Assembly: GCA_022616415.1 (NCBI GenBank)
Contig: JAKEEU010000056.1
Coordinates: forward strand, 62,001 to 126,000
Direction: 5' to 3'
Length of the DNA stretch: 64,000 nt
From: Candidatus Zhuqueibacterota bacterium
GTDB lineage: Bacteria; Zhuqueibacterota; Zhuqueibacteria; Zhuqueibacterales; Zhuqueibacteraceae
Part shown: positions 45,197 to 52,525 of the stretch, piece by piece
Layout of the letters: the number at the start of each line of letters is the position of its first letter
How positions within the stretch are numbered: position 1 is the first letter of the stretch
Translations under genes and position numbers: made by a program
Notes under the pieces: model-generated
Databases searched by the model: none
Told to the model about the DNA's origin: nothing
What the model saw: only the letters and a program-made list of their open reading frames with translations

Positions 45197-45883
45197 CTAA
45201 TTCACCCAAGACAAACCGGCCACGTAGCAAGACGAAATTTCCAGCCGTTGCTTGAGCTGTGCCAGCCGGTCTTCAAAAAGCTCATGGCCGTCCGCTGCGT
45301 TCTGCGACGGCAACTGATGATTGAGTTGATTCGACTGAACCCGGCGTAAGCCGCGCCGCTCCAACGCCGAGATAAAAGGCGTGGCATTGCACGCTTCCAC
45401 CACGATTGACTTATCCGGCCTGAGCGTCATGTAACAACACTTGTCGGCATTTTGCGCCGTCACCTCGATCGCCTGCCGGCAGTTGAGCACGTCGGCAAAT
45501 TCCGCCAGGCTCGTTTGTAATTGCCGCGCTTCGAGCGGCGGTGTGAATGAGAGCATCTGCAACGGCTTCTCGAAAGGCAGTTTTTCGTCGAGCACCAAGA
45601 CAATCTTCTCGCCCAGTTTTTCCACGAGATCGAGAAAGACTTCCGGCAGCGTTTCCGGCGTTGCCGTAATCATCAGCGCCGAGCGTTGACTGCCCCGGCG
45701 CAAGTCATGGTTGACGGTGTATACGCCGGGCATTGGCGAGATCGGCTCATCTTCTTTAGCGTCCGCAGTGGTTGGCGAAGAATATGCTTTGGACGCACCG
45801 AACACCTCGGTACGGCGCTGAAATTGTCTGACGATCCAATAAATGAACCATCCGATGGCCACGACAGAAAGCAATGAAGTCAT
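45197..45883 (-). CDS. Membrane-anchored protein of unknown function
   Basis: One N-terminal membrane helix ('LLSVVAIGWFIYWIVRQF') is followed by a ~200-residue soluble domain with 'VNHDLRRGSQRSALMITATP', 'EVFLDLVEKLGEKIVLVLDE' and 'DKCCYMTLRPDKSIVVEACN'. The alternating strand/helix pattern suggests an alpha/beta domain. I do not recognise the family. It is followed upstream by a second small membrane protein on the same strand. Confidence 0.6.
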   Translation of the reverse strand: MTSLLSVVAIGWFIYWIVRQFQRRTEVFGASKAYSSPTTADAKEDEPISPMPGVYTVNHDLRRGSQRSALMITATPETLPEVFLDLVEKLGEKIVLVLDEKLPFEKPLQMLSFTPPLEARQLQTSLAEFADVLNCRQAIEVTAQNADKCCYMTLRPDKSIVVEACNATPFISALERRGLRRVQSNQLNHQLPSQNAADGHELFEDRLAQLKQRLEISSCYVAGLSWVN

Positions 45884-45970
45884 AATGGCACAACGAAATT
45901 TTTAGAGCACAGTAAGCCTAATTGGCTTGGGAAGAAGAAGCGGCGAAAATTCTGAACGACGATAAAACAG

Positions 45971-46141
45971 TTATCCGGCAACGCTTGGCTCGCCGGCCTT
46001 CGGCAAGCAATCTTCGTTCGCTATTGTTTCGGAACCAGCACTGGTTTGACGCCCCAACCGCTGCACGATCAAGATGACAACTTCCACGAGGCGTTTTGCC
46101 ACAAAAAGCATGACGACGAAAAGCAGGAAATGGGAGAACAT
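45971..46141 (-). CDS. Small membrane protein (56 residues)
   Basis: A short frame starts at an ATG at 46141, 7 nt after GGAG. It encodes one strong membrane helix ('FSHFLLFVVMLFVAKRLVEV', continuing 'VILIVQRLG') and a short polar tail. The next gene on this strand starts 87 bp after its stop. No family is recognised; spacing, RBS and hydrophobicity support it as real. Confidence 0.5.
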   Translation of the reverse strand: MFSHFLLFVVMLFVAKRLVEVVILIVQRLGRQTSAGSETIANEDCLPKAGEPSVAG

Positions 46142-46381
46142 TTTGGCACTCCGGGTTAGATGAGCAGCGTCGATTTAATTAATTGATTCGCTGCGAGCTT
46201 CCCGAAAGCCAAATTGCCAAAAATGATGCTTTAAAAACTTGGTAGCAGATAGCCCAAGAAAACTGGAGTTTGCTTTGGCAAAAAAAGGCCGTTCGAGTTG
46301 TTCGTCAGCCGAGTCGTCAATGTGCAGCGGGTTTGGGTCTGGGAGATTGGGCCAGGTCAGAATCGTGGCATGAGGCGCAAA

Positions 46382-46417
46382 ATAAAAAACCCGCTGCCGG
46401 AAACCAGTCAGCGGGTT
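46382..46417 (-). terminator. Rho-independent terminator of the 39-residue peptide unit
   Basis: On the minus strand AACCCGCTG pairs with CAGCGGGTT around a 12-nt loop and is followed by TTTTTATTTT. It begins 26 nt after the peptide stop codon at 46444. Confidence 0.85.
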
Positions 46418-46443
46418 GGAGGGGCAAGATCAAGGAGTCGTGT

Positions 46444-46563
46444 TTATCCCACCGCTGCAGAGGTTTCCAGACGGACCTCGTCTCCGAGGCCGTTTGTACC
46501 GGCGTCAATGCGCTCTGACATCCAGCGCACCTGTGGGTACAGTCTAAACTTTGCGTTACTCAC
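46444..46563 (-). CDS. 39-residue peptide, unknown function
   Basis: A GTG start at 46563 lies 6 nt after a perfect AGGAGG. The product starts 'MSNAKFRLYPQVRWMSERID' and ends 'GLGDEVRLETSAAVG'. It has no signal peptide or membrane segment and is rich in charged residues and Gly. It is the only frame between a consensus promoter (46626-46654) and a strong terminator (46382-46417), so it forms its own transcription unit. Size and layout would fit a modified-peptide precursor, small regulator or antitoxin; no partner enzyme is adjacent. I do not recognise it. Confidence 0.6.
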   Translation of the reverse strand: MSNAKFRLYPQVRWMSERIDAGTNGLGDEVRLETSAAVG

Positions 46564-46625
46564 TGGAATCCTCCTGTTTTGGGTTATAAGTTTTTGTGAA
46601 TGCCAAACAGATCTAATTATTTGGC

Positions 46626-46654
46626 AATATAACAAAATTATTTTTCTGTGTCAA
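46626..46654 (-). promoter_or_regulatory. Consensus-like sigma-70 promoter of the 39-residue peptide
   Basis: On the minus strand a perfect TTGACA (46654-46649), exactly 17 nt of AT-rich spacer, and TATATT (46631-46626) are present. Transcription would start near 46619, leaving a ~56-nt leader that contains AGGAGG. Confidence 0.8.
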
Positions 46655-46954
46655 GAGTTTTTTTAAAAATGTTTTTTGAAACGGTGTTTTTAAAAGATGC
46701 GGCCGGCGCGCCCCCCATGATCAACCCCCATATCCCCAATGCCCTCCAAACCCCGTGTGACCGCGCCCCGCATTTCCCCATTAAGAAGTTCCCCCACAGC
46801 CCCCATTGCCCAATGCCAACCCCTTATGAAGAAATGAAGAGAATTTCGCATCGTCAATTTCCCCTTTTGACGTTTCCCCTTTGGACGTTTTATTCATTTA
46901 TCTACTTGGTATACTTTTATTAAAAAACCTGGAGTGTTTTTTGAGAAAATTTTC

Positions 46955-46983
46955 TTGCAGAGTGAAATCGAACGAGTTATCTT
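46955..46983 (+). promoter_or_regulatory. Probable promoter of the amino-acid permease
   Basis: TTGCAG (46955-46960), a 17-nt spacer and TATCTT (46978-46983) lie about 100 bp before the permease ATG. The preceding 250 bp (46.69-46.94 kb) is C-rich on the plus strand and shows no gene. Confidence 0.5.
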
Positions 46984-47085
46984 ATATGCCCAAAGGCGAC
47001 AGTTGGGCTTGTGCAGGCGAGATATTTTCAAAATAGCGGAATCTAAAGAAGCACAAGTTCGACTTTACTAAAGCCCGGAGAAAAT

Positions 47086-48573
47086 ATGACGACGCTTACC
47101 CCAACCGCACGGCGCGACCGTGACCGTCAAAAAGACCTCGACCGCCGCCAACTGCACGGCTTCGGCTATGCACAGCAGCTTTTTCGCGACATGGGCGGCT
47201 TCTCCAATTTCGCCATTTCCTTTTCGATCATTTCCATTTTGACCGGCGCGGTGACGTTGTACGGCTACGGCTTGAACGCCGGCGGGCCGCTGGTGATGAC
47301 CTTGGGGTGGCCTTTGGTGACTGTATTTACACTTTCCGTCGCTGCTGGGTTGGCGCAACTCGCTTCCGCGTTTCCCACCGCCGGGGCGATGTATCATTGG
47401 GCCTCGATTCTCGGCGGGCCGGGATGGGGTTGGTTTACGGCATGGTTCAACTTCACCGGGCAGTTTGCAATTCTCGCCGGCATTTCATTCGGCTGCGCCG
47501 AGTTCATGACGCCGCTGCTTGGGTTGGAACCGACGTACACGAACAAGCTCTTGGTTTACACCGGTATTCTGTTCTCGCAGGGCATTCTCAACCATATCGG
47601 CATTCGGCTGGTGGCGCGCCTCAATGATTTTTCCGCTTGGTATCATATCTTCGGTGGAGCGCTTCTGGTCGGCGCCTTATTTTTTCTGGCGCAAAAACAA
47701 CCAGCTTCGTTTCTGCTCAAATCCGATTTCACCACTTTTGAATATCCCTATTGGTGGGCGTTTCTGCTCGGCCTTTTGCAAGCGCAATGGACGTATACCG
47801 GCTACGATGCTTCGGCGCACATCACCGAAGAGACCGTCGATCCCTCGCGCAATGCGCCGTGGGGATTGTTCAACGCCGTGGCAGTCAGCGCCATTTTCGG
47901 TTACATCATGCTGTTGATGGTGACGCTGAGCATTCAGGATTTGCCGGTTGCCGCTGCCGCCGGCAATCCGTTCATTCACATTATCGAAACGGCGTTGGGC
48001 ACGACGTTCGGCCGGATGATGCTGTGGATGGTAACGCTGGCGATGTGGTTCTGCGGCCTGTCGAGCGTCACCTCCAATTCGCGGATGATTTTTGCCTTCG
48101 CGCGCGATCGCGGCATGCCGGCTTCGCAAATCTGGTCGCGCATTTCCATCAAACACCGTTCGCCGGCGCCGGCGATCTGGCTGGCTGTCGGCGTCGCCTT
48201 TCTCATTGCGGTGTACTCGCGCGCCTATTCCGTGATCGTCTCCATCAGCACCATCGGACTTTATGTCTCTTACGGTATTCCGATTTTGCTCGGTCTGTTT
48301 GCGCAACGCAGCGGCAAGTGGAACCATCGCGGGCCGTGGCATCTCGGCAGGTGGAGCATGGCCAATGCGGTGATCGCTATTTTATGGATTGCGTTTATCA
48401 CCGTGCTCTTCGTCGCGCCGCCGAACCAGCTCACCGGCTACACTTTTGCCGGGCTGGCGGTGATTTTGGCGATTTATTACCTCGTCGATGTGCGGCATTG
48501 GTTCCGCGGTCCGCAGCGGATGGGCACGGAGGAGGAGTTGTTGGAGCTGGAAGAAGAATTGGAGAAAAAATAA
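47086..48573 (+). CDS. APC-superfamily amino-acid permease
   Basis: The 495-residue protein has about 12 membrane helices. The N-terminus 'QQLFRDMGGFSNFAISFSII' and 'FPTAGAMYHWASILGGPGWG', then 'TGYDASAHITEET' in the middle, are typical of the amino-acid/GABA permease branch of the APC superfamily. It should import amino acids or related amines by proton symport. CGGAGAAA precedes the ATG. The C-terminal tail ends in a Glu-rich coiled stretch. It stands alone between its own promoter and a bidirectional terminator. Confidence 0.88.
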   Translation: MTTLTPTARRDRDRQKDLDRRQLHGFGYAQQLFRDMGGFSNFAISFSIISILTGAVTLYGYGLNAGGPLVMTLGWPLVTVFTLSVAAGLAQLASAFPTAGAMYHWASILGGPGWGWFTAWFNFTGQFAILAGISFGCAEFMTPLLGLEPTYTNKLLVYTGILFSQGILNHIGIRLVARLNDFSAWYHIFGGALLVGALFFLAQKQPASFLLKSDFTTFEYPYWWAFLLGLLQAQWTYTGYDASAHITEETVDPSRNAPWGLFNAVAVSAIFGYIMLLMVTLSIQDLPVAAAAGNPFIHIIETALGTTFGRMMLWMVTLAMWFCGLSSVTSNSRMIFAFARDRGMPASQIWSRISIKHRSPAPAIWLAVGVAFLIAVYSRAYSVIVSISTIGLYVSYGIPILLGLFAQRSGKWNHRGPWHLGRWSMANAVIAILWIAFITVLFVAPPNQLTGYTFAGLAVILAIYYLVDVRHWFRGPQRMGTEEELLELEEELEKK

Positions 48574-48604
48574 AAAGGCGAAAGCGCCGGCACTTTCGCC
48601 TTTT
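48573..48604. terminator. Bidirectional terminator
   Basis: AAAAGGCGAAAG and CTTTCGCCTTTT form a 12-bp stem around an 8-nt loop, with T-runs in both directions. It separates the convergent permease and secreted repeat protein. Confidence 0.9.
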
Positions 48605-48613
48605 GTCAGAAAG

Positions 48614-50314
48614 CTACTGAATGAGAATCATTTTTTTCGTCAGCACCAAGCCTTGCGCCTCAAGCCGGTACAGATAGACGCCGCTGCCGACGCGCCTGCC
48701 GAAATTGTCCCTTCCATCCCATTGCGCCGCGGCGGAACCAGCCGGCTTCTCCTCGTCAACCAGCGTTCGCACTTCCTGGCCGAGAAGCGTGAGAACCTTC
48801 AACCCGACTCTGCCGGCTTGGGGGATTTCGTAACTAATCTTTGTCGCCGGATTAAACGGGTTGGGGTGATTTTGATGGAGCGCAAACGTTGAAGGCCCCG
48901 TCGAGCCATGATCAGCCACACCGAGGGTCGGTGTCGTGATAAATTGATAATTCGCCGGAATGAGGAATTCCAGCAGCAGTTGGGTTTGATTGGCATTGAG
49001 CATTTGAAAGCGGGCTTGATCGACGGCCAGATTGCCGGAAGTAATGGTGAAAAACCCGCTGCCATTGCCGCTGCCGACGGGATAAATCGGAGAGCCGTGT
49101 GCGGCGTAATTCGGGCTTAACGCGCCGCCGGTAAACGGGCGGGCAAAAATTCGTGCGCCTCCGGACGCGGTCGTTGAATACTGAAACGTCAGATCGATAT
49201 TCGTATTCGAGGTTAAAAATGCCGGCGAAGACGGCGAGAACTGAATATTGGTAACCGCGTGCGCCGCGAAACGATAATTCACCGGCAGGAAAAATTCCAG
49301 CAGCAGTTGGGTTTGATTGGCGTCGAACATTTGAAAGCGGAGCCGCTCGACGGCGACGTTGCCGGCGGTGATGGTAAAAAAGCCGGTGCCGCTGCCGGTT
49401 CCAGTGGCATAAAGCGGCGAGCCGTGCGCGGCGTAATTCGGCGTCAGCGCCCCGCCGGTAAACGGACGCACAAAAATCCGCACCCCGCCGGGCGTGCTCG
49501 TCGTGTAATCAAAGGTGAGATTGACGTTCTGATTGAAGAGCATGGAGGCCGGTGAGGGCGGCGTGATTTGAATGTTGGTGATGGCGTGCGCCGCAAAGCG
49601 ATAATTTACCGGAATGAAAAATTCCAGCAGCAGTTGGGTTTGATTGGCGTCGTACATCTGAACGCGAAGCTGGTCGACTACAACGTTGCCGGCGGTGATG
49701 GTAAAAAAGCCGGTGCCGTTGCCGGTTCCGGTGGCATAGAGCGGCGAGCCGTGCGCGGCGTAATTCGGCGTCAGCGCCCCGCCGGTAAACGGACGCACAA
49801 AAATCCGCACCCCGCCGGGTGAGTTCGTCACGTAATTAAAGCTGACATTGACATTCTGGTTGAACACCAAGCCGGCCGGCGAAGACGGCGATACCACAAT
49901 ATTGGTGACGGCATGTGAGGAAAAGCGATAATTCACCGGCACGAAAAACTCCATAATCAACTGGGTCTGATTGGCGTTGAAAACTTGAAAGCGCAGTTGA
50001 TCGACGACGGCGTTTCCGGTGGTAATCGTAAAAAAGCCGGTGCCATTGCCGGTTCCGGTGGGATATAGCGGCGAGGCGTGTGCGGCATAATTTGGCGTCA
50101 GCGTACCGGCAGTAAACGGACGCACGAAAATACGCACCCCGCCGGTGGCGTTCGTCATATAGTCAAACGTGATGTTGACATTTTGATTCGACGCCAAAGA
50201 GGCCGGCGACGGCGGGGAAAACTGAATGTTGGAAATGTAATCGCTGATTCCCGTTCCGGTGAGCATCAGCATCCAGGCGGCCAAAAACGATACGGCCAGT
50301 CTCGATTTTTTCAT
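48614..50314 (-). CDS. Secreted protein with four ~105-residue repeats and a C-terminal sorting domain
   Basis: After a signal peptide ('AVSFLAAWMLMLTGTGIS') come four tandem repeats. Each opens '(S/T)NIxxSPxSPA', has 'GGVRIFVRPFTGGALTPNYAAH' (in blocks) and 'GTGFFTIT', and closes 'NQTQLLLEFFIPVNYRF'. The C-terminal ~85 residues ('NHPNPFNPATKISYEIP', 'GVYLYRLEAQG', 'KKMILIQ') are a type-IX-secretion/FlgD-like sorting domain. Repeats 2 and 3 are nearly identical in parts, so copy number could change by recombination. The start at 50314 is chosen because AGGAG sits 8 nt upstream; an ATG 6 nt earlier is too close. Binding or structural role unknown. Confidence 0.82.
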   Translation of the reverse strand: MKKSRLAVSFLAAWMLMLTGTGISDYISNIQFSPPSPASLASNQNVNITFDYMTNATGGVRIFVRPFTAGTLTPNYAAHASPLYPTGTGNGTGFFTITTGNAVVDQLRFQVFNANQTQLIMEFFVPVNYRFSSHAVTNIVVSPSSPAGLVFNQNVNVSFNYVTNSPGGVRIFVRPFTGGALTPNYAAHGSPLYATGTGNGTGFFTITAGNVVVDQLRVQMYDANQTQLLLEFFIPVNYRFAAHAITNIQITPPSPASMLFNQNVNLTFDYTTSTPGGVRIFVRPFTGGALTPNYAAHGSPLYATGTGSGTGFFTITAGNVAVERLRFQMFDANQTQLLLEFFLPVNYRFAAHAVTNIQFSPSSPAFLTSNTNIDLTFQYSTTASGGARIFARPFTGGALSPNYAAHGSPIYPVGSGNGSGFFTITSGNLAVDQARFQMLNANQTQLLLEFLIPANYQFITTPTLGVADHGSTGPSTFALHQNHPNPFNPATKISYEIPQAGRVGLKVLTLLGQEVRTLVDEEKPAGSAAAQWDGRDNFGRRVGSGVYLYRLEAQGLVLTKKMILIQ

Positions 50315-50623
50315 GATCATTACTCCTGTAAGATAGGTCCGAGTGTGGCAACTTTGCGGGAATTATAAAAAAAGAGTGCCACCAACGGCCGTGCCGGTGC
50401 CCGGCCGTTCTAATTATATAGGCGCAAAAGCCGCTAAATGCATCCCGCGATAGTATAAAAATTTTTGCCTCGAGGCGTGATGGGAAGCCGGAGATTGGTG
50501 GAGACAAGATGGGGTAGGTGGGGCTTTTTGCCGCAAATCAATGACGTGCGGCCTTGGTGCCGGGAACTGCAGCAAATAAAATGGATTATTGCGTTAATTG
50601 GTTTTACATTAATTCAACAATCA
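50315..50623. other. 309-bp intergenic region with one hairpin
   Basis: No gene is seen. AACGGCCG and CGGCCGTT (50384-50409) form an 8-bp stem with a 10-nt loop. The leader of the secreted repeat protein and the downstream flank of the S4-domain gene share this space. Confidence 0.5.
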
Positions 50624-51001
50624 TTACATTTTTCCCCGCCACTTGTCCAATTCCCGTCGTGATTTTTTGGTCGGACGGCCTTTCATTTCGCGCTGGCGCC
50701 GGCGGTCTGCGGCGGCCTGGTATTTCATCATCTCGATAATATCCGGAGGCAAATCCGGCGTCTTCTCGTCATAGACCAGCTTGGCGTCTTTCGCCGAGAG
50801 CCCGCGCGTGGGAAGCTCCTTAATGGTGAGTGTGCGGTAGAGATTCTCAACTTTGACGACGATTTCGTCCCCAGCTTTTACGATCTTTGAAGATTTGGCC
50901 TCATAGCCATTGAGCTTGACGCGGCCCAAATCACAGGCGCGCGAGGCCTCCTCGCGGCTTTTGAAAATGCGCGCCATTTTTAGCCATTTGTCGATTCGCA
51001 T
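50624..51001 (-). CDS. hslR: S4-domain RNA-binding protein, Hsp15-like
   Basis: The 125-residue basic protein starts with an S4 domain ('MRIDKWLKMARIFKSREEAS', 'GRVKLNGYEAKSSKIVKAGD'), then 'VVKVENLYRTLTIKELPTRG', and ends in an Arg/Lys-rich tail with 'RRQREMKGRPTKKSRRELDK'. This matches the Hsp15 family, which rescues stalled 50S subunits carrying peptidyl-tRNA. It stands alone; the next gene is divergent. Confidence 0.88.
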   Translation of the reverse strand: MRIDKWLKMARIFKSREEASRACDLGRVKLNGYEAKSSKIVKAGDEIVVKVENLYRTLTIKELPTRGLSAKDAKLVYDEKTPDLPPDIIEMMKYQAAADRRRQREMKGRPTKKSRRELDKWRGKM

Positions 51002-51147
51002 GCAGAAAAGATAAGCGATTGCAAGCGATCATGCAAGTGAATTTGGTTAAAAGATGGCTTTTGCAAAATAACGAATTTTTTAAAATTTTCATTGAAAATT
51101 ATACTTATTAATGATAAAATTAGTTAAATTCCCAACGTAATCGACTC

Positions 51148-51888
51148 ATGACGTGGCGTTTTATGCCGTCTTTAAAAACCCTCATTGTCGACGACGAATG
51201 GCTGGTGCGGGCGGAATTGAAAACGATGCTGGCCGACTATCCGGAGATTGCCGTGGTCGGCGAGGCCGCCAACGTCGCGCAAGCCATTCCCCTCATTCAG
51301 GATACCCGTCCTGAAGTGATTTTTCTGGATATCCAAATGCCGGGGGCCACGGGATTCGATTTGCTCGAACAGGCAGACATCGCGGCCAGGATTATTTTCA
51401 TCACGGCTTACGATAAATACGCCATTCGCGCTTTCGAGGTCAATGCGCTCGATTATTTGCTGAAGCCGATCAGCAAGGAGCGCCTGGCGAAAGCCATTCA
51501 AAGATTGGGAACGAACGAGTCGGCGAGTCCGGCCGAGAAGAAAAAAGCCGCCTACGATGACGCCATCTACGTCATCATCAACGGCGCGCTCAAGTTTATC
51601 AAGCTGTCTTTGTTGAAATGTATCACCGCTGAGGGCAATTATTCCTATATCTTCTATGCCGACAAACCCCGCGCGCTCGTTTCAAAAACTTTGCAGGAAT
51701 GGGAAGATCTGCTTCCGGAAAAATATTTCGTGCGCATCCATCGCTCGACCATCGTCAATTTCGCGCACGTGGAAAAAGTGAAAAAGCGCAAAAATTATTC
51801 GCAGGAGGTTTTTGTCAAGGGCATCGAAAAGCCGTTCATGATGAGCCGGCGCTATGCGGCCAAGCTGAAACATCTGATGGTTTCGTAG
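51148..51888 (+). CDS. LytTR-family response regulator
   Basis: A receiver (about 7-125: 'TLIVDDEWLVRAEL', phospho-Asp in 'VIFLDIQMPGATG', 'DYLLKPISKERL') is followed by a LytTR DNA-binding domain (about 145-245: 'CITAEGNYSYIFY', 'YFVRIHRSTIVNFAHVEKV'). Such regulators bind paired direct repeats. Candidate sites lie before the two TonB-receptor units at 55958 and 62667. The partner kinase is very likely the LytS-type propeller kinase at 52526. An ATG at 51163 is an alternative start. Confidence 0.9.
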   Translation: MTWRFMPSLKTLIVDDEWLVRAELKTMLADYPEIAVVGEAANVAQAIPLIQDTRPEVIFLDIQMPGATGFDLLEQADIAARIIFITAYDKYAIRAFEVNALDYLLKPISKERLAKAIQRLGTNESASPAEKKKAAYDDAIYVIINGALKFIKLSLLKCITAEGNYSYIFYADKPRALVSKTLQEWEDLLPEKYFVRIHRSTIVNFAHVEKVKKRKNYSQEVFVKGIEKPFMMSRRYAAKLKHLMVS

Positions 51889-52322
51889 AATGTAAATTAA
51901 GCAAACTTTCAATTTTCCGATCTTGATGACTTATAATGACTTCTATCGACGAGAAGTTGAGTCTAACATCAACCTTAATAAAGAGTTTCTTCAATTTTCT
52001 TGGTGGCTGAATTTATGGCAGTTGATATGTTTCCATGTAGTAATTTTTTGTAACAATGCTCAAAATCACGGCGGTGATCCCGTTCTTGTTTTTTTGTTTT
52101 TTCTCTATTAAACCAGGCTGAATTTGACATGTATTTACCCCAGGTCGTTGAAGTAAATTTTTTGAAAAACAATTTTGTAAAGTTAACTTTAATTCGATAT
52201 TGCAATGGCAGATGCCCGGTGTTATATATACGAACAAAAGCTATCAAAGCAGAATTTTTCATAGAGAATGCAAGAATAGCTCGCGATTCAGCCCGATTCA
52301 CCCAAAGAGCAATAGGAATCAA
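51889..52322. other. AT-rich region without a supported gene
   Basis: Frames on both strands are short and low in plausible protein character. No promoter or hairpin stands out. It lies between the LytTR gene and a possible 52-residue frame. Confidence 0.4.
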
Positions 52323-52481
52323 ATGACGGATAGTCCGTGGAAATTGATGGACGAGCGATGGGCAATGGCGTTATGGGGGGAGCAATTTGGCGGCAAGGGT
52401 AGAGCGCAGAATCCCGTCGTGGCGGGGTCGCAAATCTGGTATTTTGACAAAAATGGTAATCTGGCCAAGGCTCAAAGATAG
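52323..52481 (+). CDS. Possible 52-residue protein
   Basis: From an ATG at 52323 the frame reads 'DSPWKLMDERWAMALWGEQF' then 'AQNPVVAGSQIWYFDKNGNL', with protein-like composition and no rare-codon clusters. AGGAA lies about 6 nt upstream. It has no recognised family and could be the C-terminal scrap of a larger gene. Confidence 0.3.
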   Translation: MTDSPWKLMDERWAMALWGEQFGGKGRAQNPVVAGSQIWYFDKNGNLAKAQR

Positions 52482-52525
52482 CGCCGCTTCAAGACGGCTC
52501 GTTGTTCAATGCTTAGTCGTCGCCT

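Noticed and set aside
46270..46518. 82-codon plus-strand frame near the 39-residue peptide
   Set aside because: It runs antisense through the terminator and peptide gene, has no RBS, and reads as low-quality sequence.
48850..50200. CRISPR-like periodic repeats
   Set aside because: The repetition is in-frame protein repeats of ~105 codons; the 21-bp repeat at 17375 is likewise coding and has no spacers.
51975..52322. 115-codon minus-strand frame in the AT-rich gap
   Set aside because: Composition is not protein-like, there is no RBS, and no motif is recognisable.
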